From an uncultured Lachnospira sp. (GTDB taxonomy: Bacteria > Bacillota > Clostridia > Lachnospirales > Lachnospiraceae): a stretch of 42,532 nucleotides of DNA. Made by a program: the position numbers and the translations under genes. Below, in pieces: positions 28,401 to 36,834 of the stretch. Position 1 is the first letter of the stretch; each line of letters begins with the position of its first letter. The notes below the pieces were generated by a model, which saw only the letters and a list, made by a program, of their open reading frames with translations, searched no databases and was not told the DNA's origin. The stretch spans positions 1 to 42,532 of the forward strand of contig CAMHLZ010000029.1 of NCBI GenBank assembly GCA_946186125.1, given 5' to 3'.

Positions 28401-29654
28401 ATGATAAGTATTATTTTGGATGAATTAAAAAAACAAAATGTTAGTCATTATCTGATAAACGAATCATCTTCTATTGTTAATGAGCTGTATTTCATAAAAA
28501 GAAATCTTGATATGAGAAGAATCAATAATGTTACTAAATACGAATTGACTATTTATAAAGATTTTGATAAATATGGTAAAAAGATGCGTGGTTCTTCCAC
28601 CTGCAATCTTTATCCCGGAATGACTTCGGAAGAAATAGCAAAAAAGATTACGGATACATTATATGCCGCTTCATTTGCATGTAACCCATTTTTTGAATTT
28701 CCTAAATCTTGTGTTGCCATACAGGATAAATCTGATTTTTCAATAGAGAAAACTCTTTCAGAAGCTGCTGAGGCAATATATGAAGCAGATAACGATGATG
28801 AATGTTTTATTAACTCTGCCGAACTTTTTGCTGAGTATAACACTTTTCATACCATTTCTTCGTGGGGAACTGATGTAACATATTCTTCACATTCAATTCA
28901 CGGAGAATATGTTACTCAATGCTGTTTGCCTGAAGATGTTGAAACATATCAGGATTTTCACTATATCGACTTTGATAAAAATGCTCTCAAATCGAAGGTT
29001 AAACGTGCTATTGAACTTACAAAGGCTCGCTCCATTGCTGAGAAATGTAATATTACCGGTAAAATCAAATTGATTCTTTCCGGACAGTATGTGTCTGACT
29101 TATTACATTTTTACTCTGACCGAGCTGCCGCTTCGATGATTTATCCTCATTATTCTGATTTTGAACTAAATAAACAGGTGCAATCAGATAATATATCCGG
29201 GGATAAGTTAAATATATCGCTTACTACTGACACTCCTTTTTCAAAAGAAGGTATTTCTATGAAAGAACGTTCTCTGCTAACTGACGGAGTTTTAGATACA
29301 ATACATGGAGCTTCAAGATTTAGCTATTATTTGAACATTGAACCTATTGGTGTATATGACGGAATCAAAGTTACACCCGGTACTACATCATTAAGCGAGA
29401 TGGAATCCGGCAGATATCTTCATGTAGTCAATTTTTCAGATTTTCAAATGGATGCCATGTCCGGAAGATTTGGTGGTGAATTCCGTCTCGCATTTTTCAG
29501 TGATGGTGAAAACGTAATTCCGATTACAAATGGCTCTGTATCCGGAAGCATTATGGAACTAGCCGGTAATATCCGTCTTTCTTCAGAAACGCAAATAATT
29601 AAAAATTATGAGGGACCTTTTGCTCTCGAAATAAGTGAAGCAGATATTGGATAG
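28401..29654 (+). CDS. pmbA: TldE/PmbA-like partner subunit
   Basis: 417 residues, the PmbA/TldE half of the TldD/E heterodimer. It shares the fold but lacks an HExxxH motif, as expected for the non-catalytic subunit. Recognisable parts are KRAIELTKARSIAEK in the middle and MERS-like ISMKERSLLTDGVL with SGRFGGEFRLAFF near the C-terminus. GCGAGG lies 9-10 bases before the ATG. It is cotranscribed with tldD and ends at a strong terminator shared with glgP from the other side. Somewhat shorter than the E. coli protein. Confidence 0.9.
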   Translation: MISIILDELKKQNVSHYLINESSSIVNELYFIKRNLDMRRINNVTKYELTIYKDFDKYGKKMRGSSTCNLYPGMTSEEIAKKITDTLYAASFACNPFFEFPKSCVAIQDKSDFSIEKTLSEAAEAIYEADNDDECFINSAELFAEYNTFHTISSWGTDVTYSSHSIHGEYVTQCCLPEDVETYQDFHYIDFDKNALKSKVKRAIELTKARSIAEKCNITGKIKLILSGQYVSDLLHFYSDRAAASMIYPHYSDFELNKQVQSDNISGDKLNISLTTDTPFSKEGISMKERSLLTDGVLDTIHGASRFSYYLNIEPIGVYDGIKVTPGTTSLSEMESGRYLHVVNFSDFQMDAMSGRFGGEFRLAFFSDGENVIPITNGSVSGSIMELAGNIRLSSETQIIKNYEGPFALEISEADIG

Positions 29655-29664
29655 GTTTTACTCT

Positions 29665-29700
29665 AAAAAAAAGAGTTCGCATTTTGCGAACTCTTTTTTT
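29665..29700. terminator. Bidirectional terminator between pmbA and glgP
   Basis: GAGTTCGC (29673-29680) and GCGAACTC (29686-29693) form a perfect stem with a five-base loop. It is flanked by an A run on the left and a T run on the right, so it works for both converging genes. It overlaps neither stop codon. Confidence 0.93.
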
Positions 29701-29707
29701 AGCTTAA

Positions 29708-32062
29708 TTAAGCATTCCAAATTTCTTTTGCGTAATCAATGATTGTTCTATCACTTGAGAACTTACCTGCATTTGCAGTATTCATGAAACATTTTCTTCT
29801 GAATGCATATATATCATTTGCGTAATCCTGATTTGCTTTTAATCTTGTATCGCAATATGGTATAAAGTCTAAGAATAAGAAATAGTTATCAGGAATATGC
29901 CATGAAGCACCCTCTAATAATGAATCATATAATTCCTTAAACATTCCTGTTCCATCATCACTGAATGTACCATCTACTAATGTATCTACTACTTTCTTGA
30001 TTCTTGGATTCTCATTGTAAAGTTTCTTAGCATCATATGTATCTTTGATTGCCTCGATATCTTCAACCTTTGCTCCGAAGATGTAGTTATTCTCTTCTCC
30101 TGCCTGCTCAACGATTTCGATATTTGCTCCATCGTATGTACCAAGTGTAACAGCTCCATTTAACATGAACTTCATGTTAGATGTACCTGATGCCTCTGTA
30201 CCTGCTGTAGAAATCTGCTCTGAGAAATCTGCTGCCGGTGTAATCTTCTCAGCATATGATACACAGTAGTTAGATACGAATACAACCTGCATCTTATCTT
30301 TCATCTCAGGGTCGTTTGAAATCATCTTGCTGATTTCATTGATGTATTTGATAATACCTTTAGCTCTGATATATCCAGGAGCTGACTTAGCACCAAATAT
30401 ATAACATGTTGGCTTGAAGTTTTTAATTCTTCCTTCTTTAATTCCATAGTATGTATCAAGGATAGAGAATGCATTTAATAACTGACGTTTGTATTCATGA
30501 AGTCTCTTAACCTGTACATCAAAGATGAAATCAGGATTAACATCGATATTTTCTTTTGCTTTGATGTAATCAGCAAGCTGCTGTTTCTTAATCTTCTTGA
30601 TTTCATCAAATCTCTTGATAACTTCCTTATCATCAGCAAACTTCTCTAAATCTTTTAACTTATCAAGATTTGTTACCCATTCATTACCAATCTTGTCATT
30701 GATAAATCCTGCAAGTTCCATGTTAGCCAATGCAAGCCATCTTCTCTGTGTAATACCATTTGTCTTATTGTTGAAACGTTCAGGATATATCTTATACCAT
30801 TCTTTTAATGTGTCTGCTTTAAGAATCTCTGTATGAATCTGTGCAACACCGTTTGTAGAATGGCTTGCGTAGATTGCAAGTCTTGCCATCTGGATTACTA
30901 CCCAGTCATTTCCATAAGGTGTATCGATAATCTGGTAATTCTTCTTATCTTCTTCAGAGATACCAAACTTATCTAAATCTTTTAACAATGCCTTGTTAAT
31001 CTTATCAACGTACTTATAAACGTTAGGAATAACAGACTTGAATAACTTAACACTCCATTTTTCAAGAGCTTCTGCCATAACTGTATGGTTTGTGTAAGCA
31101 AATACTTCTTTACAAATCTTAAGAGCTTTTGTAAATGTAAGTCCTTCTTCTTCTACTAAAATACGGCACAATTCAGGTATAGATACAACAGGATGTGTAT
31201 CATTTAACTGTACTGCATACTCATCTCCCAATTTTGAGAAATCATTTCCATATTTTGCTTTGTACTTTTTAACAATATCCTGTAATGAAGCACTTGAGAA
31301 GAAATACTGCTGTTTTAATCTTAATTTTTTTCCTGCATCTGTTGAGTCATTAGGATAAAGAACACTTGTAATAGCTTCTGCTTCATTTTTCTCTTTTACA
31401 GACTTATCATACTTCTGGTCATTGAATAAATCAAAGTTAAATTCTTCAACCGGCTCAGCCTGCCATAATCTCAAGGTGTTAATCATGTTAGCACCATATC
31501 CGATAACAGGTGTATCATATGGGACAGCCCATACTGACTGACCTTTGAAGTTAATCTTAACCTTATCTTCCTCACGTCTTACTGACCATGGATCACCAAA
31601 TTTTGTCCAATTATCAGCTGTCTCTTTCTGGAAACCATTTTCAAAATACTGTTTAAAGATACCGTAACGATAACGGATTCCATAACCATTAACAACAATG
31701 TTCTGTGTTGCTGCTGAATCAAGGAAACATGCGGCAAGTCTTCCAAGACCACCGTTACCTAAAGCATTATCCTCAATATCTTCAAATACATTGATATCGA
31801 TACCATTCTCTGAGAATAATTCTGTCAACTGATCCATAAGTCCAAGACTTAAAAGATTGTTATATACCAGTCTGCCAATCAGGAACTCTGCAGAAAGATA
31901 ACATACTTTCTTTCTGTCCGTATCCCATGACCACTGATTTGCAATACTCTTCATGGCTGCTTTTGATACTGCATTATACAGTTCAACAGTTGAAGCATCT
32001 TTTACTGTCTTGTTGTAGTCAAGATCCAAAATAGTTACAATGTTTTCCTTAAATGTACTCAT
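29708..32062 (-). CDS. glgP: Glycogen/maltodextrin phosphorylase (GT35)
   Basis: PLP enzyme that releases glucose-1-phosphate from alpha-1,4-glucans with phosphate, in the cytoplasm. 784 residues, within the usual range. The N-terminal region has CYLSAEFLIGR and NGGLGRLAACFLDS. The PLP-binding Lys631 is in EASGTSNMKFMLNGA, followed by GTYDGANIEI. AGGAG lies 11 bases before the ATG. malQ ends 19 bases upstream, so MalQ and GlgP are made together: MalQ lengthens short maltodextrins and GlgP phosphorolyses them. Whether it prefers glycogen or maltodextrin cannot be told from sequence; the malQ/pullulanase context favours maltodextrin use. Confidence 0.96.
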   Translation of the reverse strand: MSTFKENIVTILDLDYNKTVKDASTVELYNAVSKAAMKSIANQWSWDTDRKKVCYLSAEFLIGRLVYNNLLSLGLMDQLTELFSENGIDINVFEDIEDNALGNGGLGRLAACFLDSAATQNIVVNGYGIRYRYGIFKQYFENGFQKETADNWTKFGDPWSVRREEDKVKINFKGQSVWAVPYDTPVIGYGANMINTLRLWQAEPVEEFNFDLFNDQKYDKSVKEKNEAEAITSVLYPNDSTDAGKKLRLKQQYFFSSASLQDIVKKYKAKYGNDFSKLGDEYAVQLNDTHPVVSIPELCRILVEEEGLTFTKALKICKEVFAYTNHTVMAEALEKWSVKLFKSVIPNVYKYVDKINKALLKDLDKFGISEEDKKNYQIIDTPYGNDWVVIQMARLAIYASHSTNGVAQIHTEILKADTLKEWYKIYPERFNNKTNGITQRRWLALANMELAGFINDKIGNEWVTNLDKLKDLEKFADDKEVIKRFDEIKKIKKQQLADYIKAKENIDVNPDFIFDVQVKRLHEYKRQLLNAFSILDTYYGIKEGRIKNFKPTCYIFGAKSAPGYIRAKGIIKYINEISKMISNDPEMKDKMQVVFVSNYCVSYAEKITPAADFSEQISTAGTEASGTSNMKFMLNGAVTLGTYDGANIEIVEQAGEENNYIFGAKVEDIEAIKDTYDAKKLYNENPRIKKVVDTLVDGTFSDDGTGMFKELYDSLLEGASWHIPDNYFLFLDFIPYCDTRLKANQDYANDIYAFRRKCFMNTANAGKFSSDRTIIDYAKEIWNA

Positions 32063-32081
32063 TCTTTAAATTTCTCCTATC

Positions 32082-33626
32082 TTATTCATTTATTTCTTCT
32101 TCCTCTTCTTCAGGAAGTCTTGCATAAAACTCAGCGAGTTTATATAACTTTTTAGCATGTGCTTTCTTAAGACAGCCTTTGGTCATTCTCCATTTCCAAT
32201 TGTCTCCAAGCGTAGACGGTGTATTCATTCTTGCTTCGTTTCCAAGTCCTAAAATATCCTGCACCTGGAAAATAGCAATTGCCGCAACGCTTGCATAAGC
32301 AGTTCTTAGTACTGCATCAGGAATTTCATCCTTTGATGATACTCTAAGATATTCCATTGCATATTTTAATTCTTTTTTACTCTTAGCCATGAAATAACCT
32401 GCCACAGTTTCATTATCATGCGTTCCGCCATATACAAGCGAATTTGGCTGATAATTATGTGGTAAATGATCATTATCCGGACTGCCGTCAAATGCGAACT
32501 CAATAATCTTCATTCCCGGATATCCTGTTTCTCTCAATAAAGCTTTAACAGCCGGATTAACAATACCCAGATCCTCTGCAATAATCTGTGCATCTCCGAT
32601 AGCAGAGTCTATCGCATCAGTAAGTTTTTTACCCGGACCTTTTCTCCATTCTCCTGTTTTCGCACTATCACTTCCTGCAGGTATAGAATAATAATTCACA
32701 ACCCCTATGAAGTGGTCAATTCTTATATAATCGTATAATTCTGAGTTGCTTCTCATTCTTTCTTTCCACCACTCAAAATCATTTTTCTCCATAGCATCCC
32801 AATCATATAAAGGATTACCCCAGAGTTGTCCATCCTCTGAAAATGCATCCGGTGGAACACCTGCCACGTTAATAGGTTTTACATCATCATCCAATTCAAA
32901 CAATTCTTTATGAGCCCATACATCAGCACTATCCATGGCTACATAAATCGGAATATCTCCTATCATCTGAATTCCGCTTTCGTTTGCATATGTACGCAGC
33001 TCATCCCACTGTTCAAAGAATTTGAACTGACAGAACTTCCAGAAATCAATATCATCCTGCAATTCTTCTCTGTATCTGTCCAATGCTTCAGGACGTCTGA
33101 ACTTAATATCATCATCCCACTGCTGCCACTCAACATTATCAAAATGGAACTTCACAGCCATATACAATGCATAATCATCAAGCCAATATGAACATCTCTC
33201 AACAAAATCTGCATAGTTCTGAGTCTCCTTATGATCACTATTCTCATAAGCTGTTCTTAAGACTTTAAACCTTGATTCAAAAATCATTGCATATTCTACA
33301 TATTCAACATTGCTTATCCATTCGTACTGTTTAATATCTTTTGTAGTGATTAAACCCTCCTCTACAAGCGTATCTAAATCAATAAAATAAGGATTGCCTG
33401 CAAATGCTGAAAATGACTGATACGGACTATCGCCATAACTTGTAGGTCCTACCGGAAGAACCTGCCAATATGTCTGACCTGCTTCTACAAGAAAATCGAC
33501 AAACTTATATGCTTCTTTTCCAAGTGTACCAATACCATATGGTGATGGTAAACTGGAAATCGGCAATAACAAACCGGCTCCACGCTGTAATCCCTGTGTT
33601 TTATTAGATATTATATCTCCAGCCAT
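32082..33626 (-). CDS. malQ: 4-alpha-glucanotransferase (amylomaltase, GH77)
   Basis: Transfers glucan segments between maltodextrins, releasing glucose. 514 residues from the ATG at 33626, which has GAGGTG about 6 bases upstream; an ATG ten codons earlier lacks a site. The N-terminus RGAGLLLPISSLPSPYGIG is typical of MalQ. DGQLWGNPLYDW, RIDHFIG (nucleophile Asp), EDLGIV (acid Glu) and GGTHDNETV follow in order, and MNTPSTLGDNW is the C-terminal GH77 signature. It is first in the malQ-glgP operon, divergent from a LacI-family gene with operator-like palindromes between. Confidence 0.96.
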   Translation of the reverse strand: MAGDIISNKTQGLQRGAGLLLPISSLPSPYGIGTLGKEAYKFVDFLVEAGQTYWQVLPVGPTSYGDSPYQSFSAFAGNPYFIDLDTLVEEGLITTKDIKQYEWISNVEYVEYAMIFESRFKVLRTAYENSDHKETQNYADFVERCSYWLDDYALYMAVKFHFDNVEWQQWDDDIKFRRPEALDRYREELQDDIDFWKFCQFKFFEQWDELRTYANESGIQMIGDIPIYVAMDSADVWAHKELFELDDDVKPINVAGVPPDAFSEDGQLWGNPLYDWDAMEKNDFEWWKERMRSNSELYDYIRIDHFIGVVNYYSIPAGSDSAKTGEWRKGPGKKLTDAIDSAIGDAQIIAEDLGIVNPAVKALLRETGYPGMKIIEFAFDGSPDNDHLPHNYQPNSLVYGGTHDNETVAGYFMAKSKKELKYAMEYLRVSSKDEIPDAVLRTAYASVAAIAIFQVQDILGLGNEARMNTPSTLGDNWKWRMTKGCLKKAHAKKLYKLAEFYARLPEEEEEEINE

Positions 33627-33667
33627 ATTCTTCACCTCATTATTACAAATTTCCATAACACGTAACT

Positions 33668-33696
33668 ATTTTATCATCTCATTTAATTATAGTCAA
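33668..33696 (-). promoter_or_regulatory. malQ-glgP promoter
   Basis: Minus strand: TTGACT (33691-33696), a 17-base spacer and TAAAAT (33668-33673), about 42 bases before the chosen malQ start. The CG-centred palindromes at 33710-33735 lie just upstream of its -35 box. Confidence 0.8.
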
Positions 33697-33709
33697 TACA
33701 ATATTTAAA

Positions 33710-33735
33710 AAACGTTTAAATGTTTCGAAACTTTT
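33710..33735. promoter_or_regulatory. Two LacI-type operator-like palindromes
   Basis: AAACGTTT (33710-33717) and GTTTCGAAAC (33722-33731, extending to 33718-33735 with one mismatch pair) are both centred on CG, as in operators of LacI-family regulators. Their centres are 13 bases apart. They lie between the divergent malQ and lacI-type promoters and upstream of both -35 boxes. The adjacent regulator is the obvious candidate to bind them. This is inference; a CcpA-like protein could also use such sites. Confidence 0.6.
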
Positions 33736-33747
33736 CTAAAATTTCTA

Positions 33748-33776
33748 TTGATTTTTAATATTTAAAATATTATACT
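33748..33776 (+). promoter_or_regulatory. Promoter of the LacI-family regulator
   Basis: TTGATT (33748-33753), a 17-base spacer and TATACT (33771-33776), about 32 bases before the start codon. The -10 box is part of a 6-base inverted repeat TATACT-ATA-AGTATA (33771-33785). Confidence 0.75.
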
Positions 33777-33808
33777 ATAAGTATATCAATTGTGAAAGGA
33801 TTTATGGC

Positions 33809-34828
33809 ATGGTAACTCTGAAAGATATAGCAGGCAGACTTGGGATTGCCACCAGTACAGTCTCAAAATGCCTTAATAATGCTGATGATGTAAGCGACGA
33901 AACAAAGCAGCTTGTTTACGATACAGCTCTTGAAATGGGATATAAAATCAAACGAAGAAAGAACAATATAGGTATGTCAGAACGCAGGGTATGTATACTT
34001 ATAGACAATATGGAATATGAAAACCACGACCAGTTTGGATTTGACCTGATTCTCGGTTTTAAAACTGCTGCTTCATCAAAAAATTGGCAGGTTGATATTA
34101 TTCCTATCAATCTTAATGCATCTTATACTCTTGCAAATAATTATGACTCTTTTATGTTGCAAAATCAATATAGCGGTGCTTTTTTAATCGGTTTTTCAAT
34201 GCACAATGATTATTTTACACAGATTAGAAAAACTAAAATCCCCACTGTTCTTTTTGATAATCATATTAGCAATAATACTAAAGTAGGATATGTTGCAACT
34301 GATTGTTATGACGGAATTCATCATGCCATTGAATATTTAAAAAAACTTGGCCATAAAAAAATTGCTTTTTTAAATGGTACAAAAAGCACTATGATTTCTG
34401 AAGAACGTTTAAAAGCATTTATACAAATCATGGGAGAATTGAATCTTACCGTATATGATGACCTGTTGGAAAATGGATATTATGTACCTAATTCTGCAAA
34501 ATATCATGTTCCTCACTTTCTTTCCGCCGGTGCGACTGCCATTGTATGTGCAAGTGATTTGATTGCTTCCGATGTCATCAATGAAATAACCAGACACGGT
34601 TACTCTGTTCCTGATGATATAAGCGTAATCGGTTTTGATGATATGCCTTTTTCAGCTAATCTTACGCCACCGTTAACTACAATAAAACAAGACCGTCTGA
34701 GCCTTGGCAAAAGTGCACTCATGCTGCTAGACGGCCTTATTAATGATCTTCCCATAAGCAAAATGATATTACATGCAAAACTTGTTGAAAGGAATTCCAC
34801 TGCACATGTAAAGACAAAACTCAAATAA
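33809..34828 (+). CDS. LacI-family transcriptional regulator, MalR-like by context
   Basis: 339 residues, normal for the family. The helix-turn-helix occupies residues 2-22 (VTLKDIAGRLGIATSTVSKC) with hinge region to about 55. The periplasmic-binding-like effector domain follows, with DNHISNNTKVGYVATD and the conserved ISVIGFDDMPFSANLTPPLT near the C-terminus. AAAGGA lies 8 bases before the ATG. It diverges from malQ-glgP and converges with the cytoplasmic pullulanase gene, with only two bases between stop codons. Regulation of maltodextrin genes is inferred from this position and the nearby palindromes. The ligand is unknown; a maltodextrin or maltose is likely. Confidence 0.92.
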   Translation: MVTLKDIAGRLGIATSTVSKCLNNADDVSDETKQLVYDTALEMGYKIKRRKNNIGMSERRVCILIDNMEYENHDQFGFDLILGFKTAASSKNWQVDIIPINLNASYTLANNYDSFMLQNQYSGAFLIGFSMHNDYFTQIRKTKIPTVLFDNHISNNTKVGYVATDCYDGIHHAIEYLKKLGHKKIAFLNGTKSTMISEERLKAFIQIMGELNLTVYDDLLENGYYVPNSAKYHVPHFLSAGATAIVCASDLIASDVINEITRHGYSVPDDISVIGFDDMPFSANLTPPLTTIKQDRLSLGKSALMLLDGLINDLPISKMILHAKLVERNSTAHVKTKLK

Positions 34829-34830
34829 TA

Positions 34831-36747
34831 TTACTGTATCAGAATAGCACCTGATACCGCAGGGACTGTGACATAATCCTGTACTTCACGATTTCCGTCA
34901 CAGTCTGCTTTTTTATAATCACAGCATATCTTCCATTTTCCTTCTTCAAGTGATATCTTTTTATCTTCTTTAGTCGGATTATATATAACGCAAATCTTCT
35001 TTGTATTTTTTTCAACTGCGGATGCATTTATATAAAATTGTACTAAACCACCATCATTCCCTGCTACCTTAATGTTTTCTTTTATCGACTCACTGTCTGC
35101 AAATCTTAATGATGGATGTAATTTTCTAAAATTTATAAGATTCTTATAATATGTATATACATCATAGTATTCTTCTTTATTAAGATCTTCCCATTTTATT
35201 GAATTAACCTTATCCCCTGCTCTTACACTGTCATGTACAAAATTTCCTTCTTCATCTACCTTGGTTCTCATTAATTCTTCTCCTGAATGGAAAAGAATTC
35301 CACCCTGACAGGTAAATAATATTAGCGCTGCAAGTTTGTTCTGGCGAATCTTATCTTCAAATGTTATTCCCGGATTTGCCAATTCAACTTTGTCAAACAA
35401 TGTATGATTATCGTGGCATGAAACATAGTTAATTACCTGCTGTGGTGAATCTGCCCATTCCGGCGAAGCTGTTACACCATTTAATATCTCTTTAGTATTC
35501 TCAGTATTGCTGCTTATATAACCTTTCTCGTCATACTCAAATACACTGCCCTTCATACCATCCCTGAATTCATCATTAAATAATGCAATTCTGTCTAATT
35601 TACATGCATTTTCCTGTTTTGCCATCATGGTATCAGGTTTGGACACTGCTGTTTTCATATCCCAGCCTTCTCCATACATAATGATTTCTTTATCGACATC
35701 ATCCACGGCTTTTCTTACGGCATTCATTGTATCTACGTCTATCAGACCCATCAAATCAAATCTGAAACCATCCATATGATATTCTTCAGCCCAATATTTT
35801 ACGGAATCCGCAATAAATTTTCTAACCATACTTCTCTCTGTAGCTATATCATTTCCACAACCTGAGCCATTCGAATATTCGCCGTCTGATGTCATTCTGT
35901 AAAAATATCCCGGAACAATCTTATTCATACAAAAGCTCGTCTCATAAGTATGATTGTATACAACATCCATAATAACAGCAATACCGTTATCGTGTAATGT
36001 CTTAATCATCTTCTTTAATTCATAAATTCTTGCTTTTCCATCCGCAGGATTTGTAGAATACGAACCTTCCGCCACATTATAGTTTTTCGGGTCATATCCC
36101 CAATTATATACATCTTCACAATGCTCATCTACAGAACCGTAGTCAGCAATCGGTAATAAATGAATATGTGTCACTCCAAGCTCTTTAAGATAATCCATAC
36201 CCGCACTTATTCCATTACTATTCTTAAGTCCGGACTCACATACACCAAGGAATTTTCCGGCATATTTTGCATTTATGGACTTGTCTATTGTAAAATCTCT
36301 AACGTGCATCTCATATATAATTGAATCTGTAATCTTTTTTCCTGAAAAAGGATTTTTATCCTTATCCCAATCTTCCGGATTGGTCTTACTGAGATTTAAT
36401 ATCATTGCCCTGTCACCATTAATTCCTACTGCTTTTGCATATGGATCACACGCAATATTCAAATCTCCGTTTCTGGCAACCTTATATACGTAATACTTTC
36501 CTTCATAATCAGATGAAAGTTCAGTCTTCCATACTCCTTTCGTATCATAAATCAGTTTTATCTCTTCCTGAATATCTTCATCTGAAACATCTCCATCATT
36601 ATATAATAACATCGATACAGAGTCTGCTTCCGGAGCCCACACTTTAAATTGTATTTTATTCTCCAAAAATGTTACTCCCAGATCATTACCCTCATAAGTA
36701 TATTTCTCCTCAAACTCTTTTGCTGAATAATCTTCGTTCACGCCCAT
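34831..36747 (-). CDS. pulA: Type I pullulanase, cytoplasmic (GH13)
   Basis: Hydrolyses alpha-1,6 branches of imported maltodextrins. 638 residues with no signal peptide. The N-terminal CBM48-like fold (about 17-115) has FKVWAPEADSV. The pullulanase signature YNWGYDP is at 214-220. Region I is DVVYNHTYE, nucleophile Asp331 in GFRFDLMGLID, acid Glu360 in MYGEGWD, region IV VSCHDNHTLFDK. The start is uncertain: AAGGAG is only 2-3 bases from the ATG but about 8 from a GTG two codons later (36741). It ends two bases from the converging LacI-family gene with no terminator between. Its promoter lies within the terminator of the secreted pullulanase gene. It is a clear paralogue of that enzyme's core. 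Confidence 0.95.
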   Translation of the reverse strand: MGVNEDYSAKEFEEKYTYEGNDLGVTFLENKIQFKVWAPEADSVSMLLYNDGDVSDEDIQEEIKLIYDTKGVWKTELSSDYEGKYYVYKVARNGDLNIACDPYAKAVGINGDRAMILNLSKTNPEDWDKDKNPFSGKKITDSIIYEMHVRDFTIDKSINAKYAGKFLGVCESGLKNSNGISAGMDYLKELGVTHIHLLPIADYGSVDEHCEDVYNWGYDPKNYNVAEGSYSTNPADGKARIYELKKMIKTLHDNGIAVIMDVVYNHTYETSFCMNKIVPGYFYRMTSDGEYSNGSGCGNDIATERSMVRKFIADSVKYWAEEYHMDGFRFDLMGLIDVDTMNAVRKAVDDVDKEIIMYGEGWDMKTAVSKPDTMMAKQENACKLDRIALFNDEFRDGMKGSVFEYDEKGYISSNTENTKEILNGVTASPEWADSPQQVINYVSCHDNHTLFDKVELANPGITFEDKIRQNKLAALILFTCQGGILFHSGEELMRTKVDEEGNFVHDSVRAGDKVNSIKWEDLNKEEYYDVYTYYKNLINFRKLHPSLRFADSESIKENIKVAGNDGGLVQFYINASAVEKNTKKICVIYNPTKEDKKISLEEGKWKICCDYKKADCDGNREVQDYVTVPAVSGAILIQ

Positions 36748-36757
36748 TTCTCCTTAC

Positions 36758-36778
36758 ATAAGTATAATTAATACTTAT
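36758..36778. promoter_or_regulatory. Inverted repeat at the pulA transcription start, operator candidate
   Basis: Perfect 8-base arms ATAAGTAT and ATACTTAT separated by five bases, directly downstream of the -10 box. A repressor bound here would block initiation. AT richness makes chance occurrence possible. Confidence 0.4.
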
Positions 36779-36805
36779 TATAAACGAAAAAAAAGAGATA
36801 ATCAA
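36777..36805 (-). promoter_or_regulatory. pulA promoter embedded in the preceding terminator
   Basis: Minus strand: TTGATT (36800-36805), a 17-base spacer and consensus TATAAT (36777-36782), about 30 bases before the start. The -35 box is part of the descending arm of the terminator hairpin, and the T run forms the spacer. Confidence 0.75.
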
Positions 36806-36822
36806 TGTGATTATCTCTTTTT
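36786..36822 (-). terminator. Terminator of the secreted pullulanase gene
   Basis: AAAGAGATAATCA (36792-36804) pairs perfectly with TGATTATCTCTTT (36808-36820) around a three-base loop, and an eight-T run follows on the minus strand. It begins about 13 bases after the stop of the secreted pullulanase. Confidence 0.9.
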
Positions 36823-36834
36823 ATAGCCCAAAAA

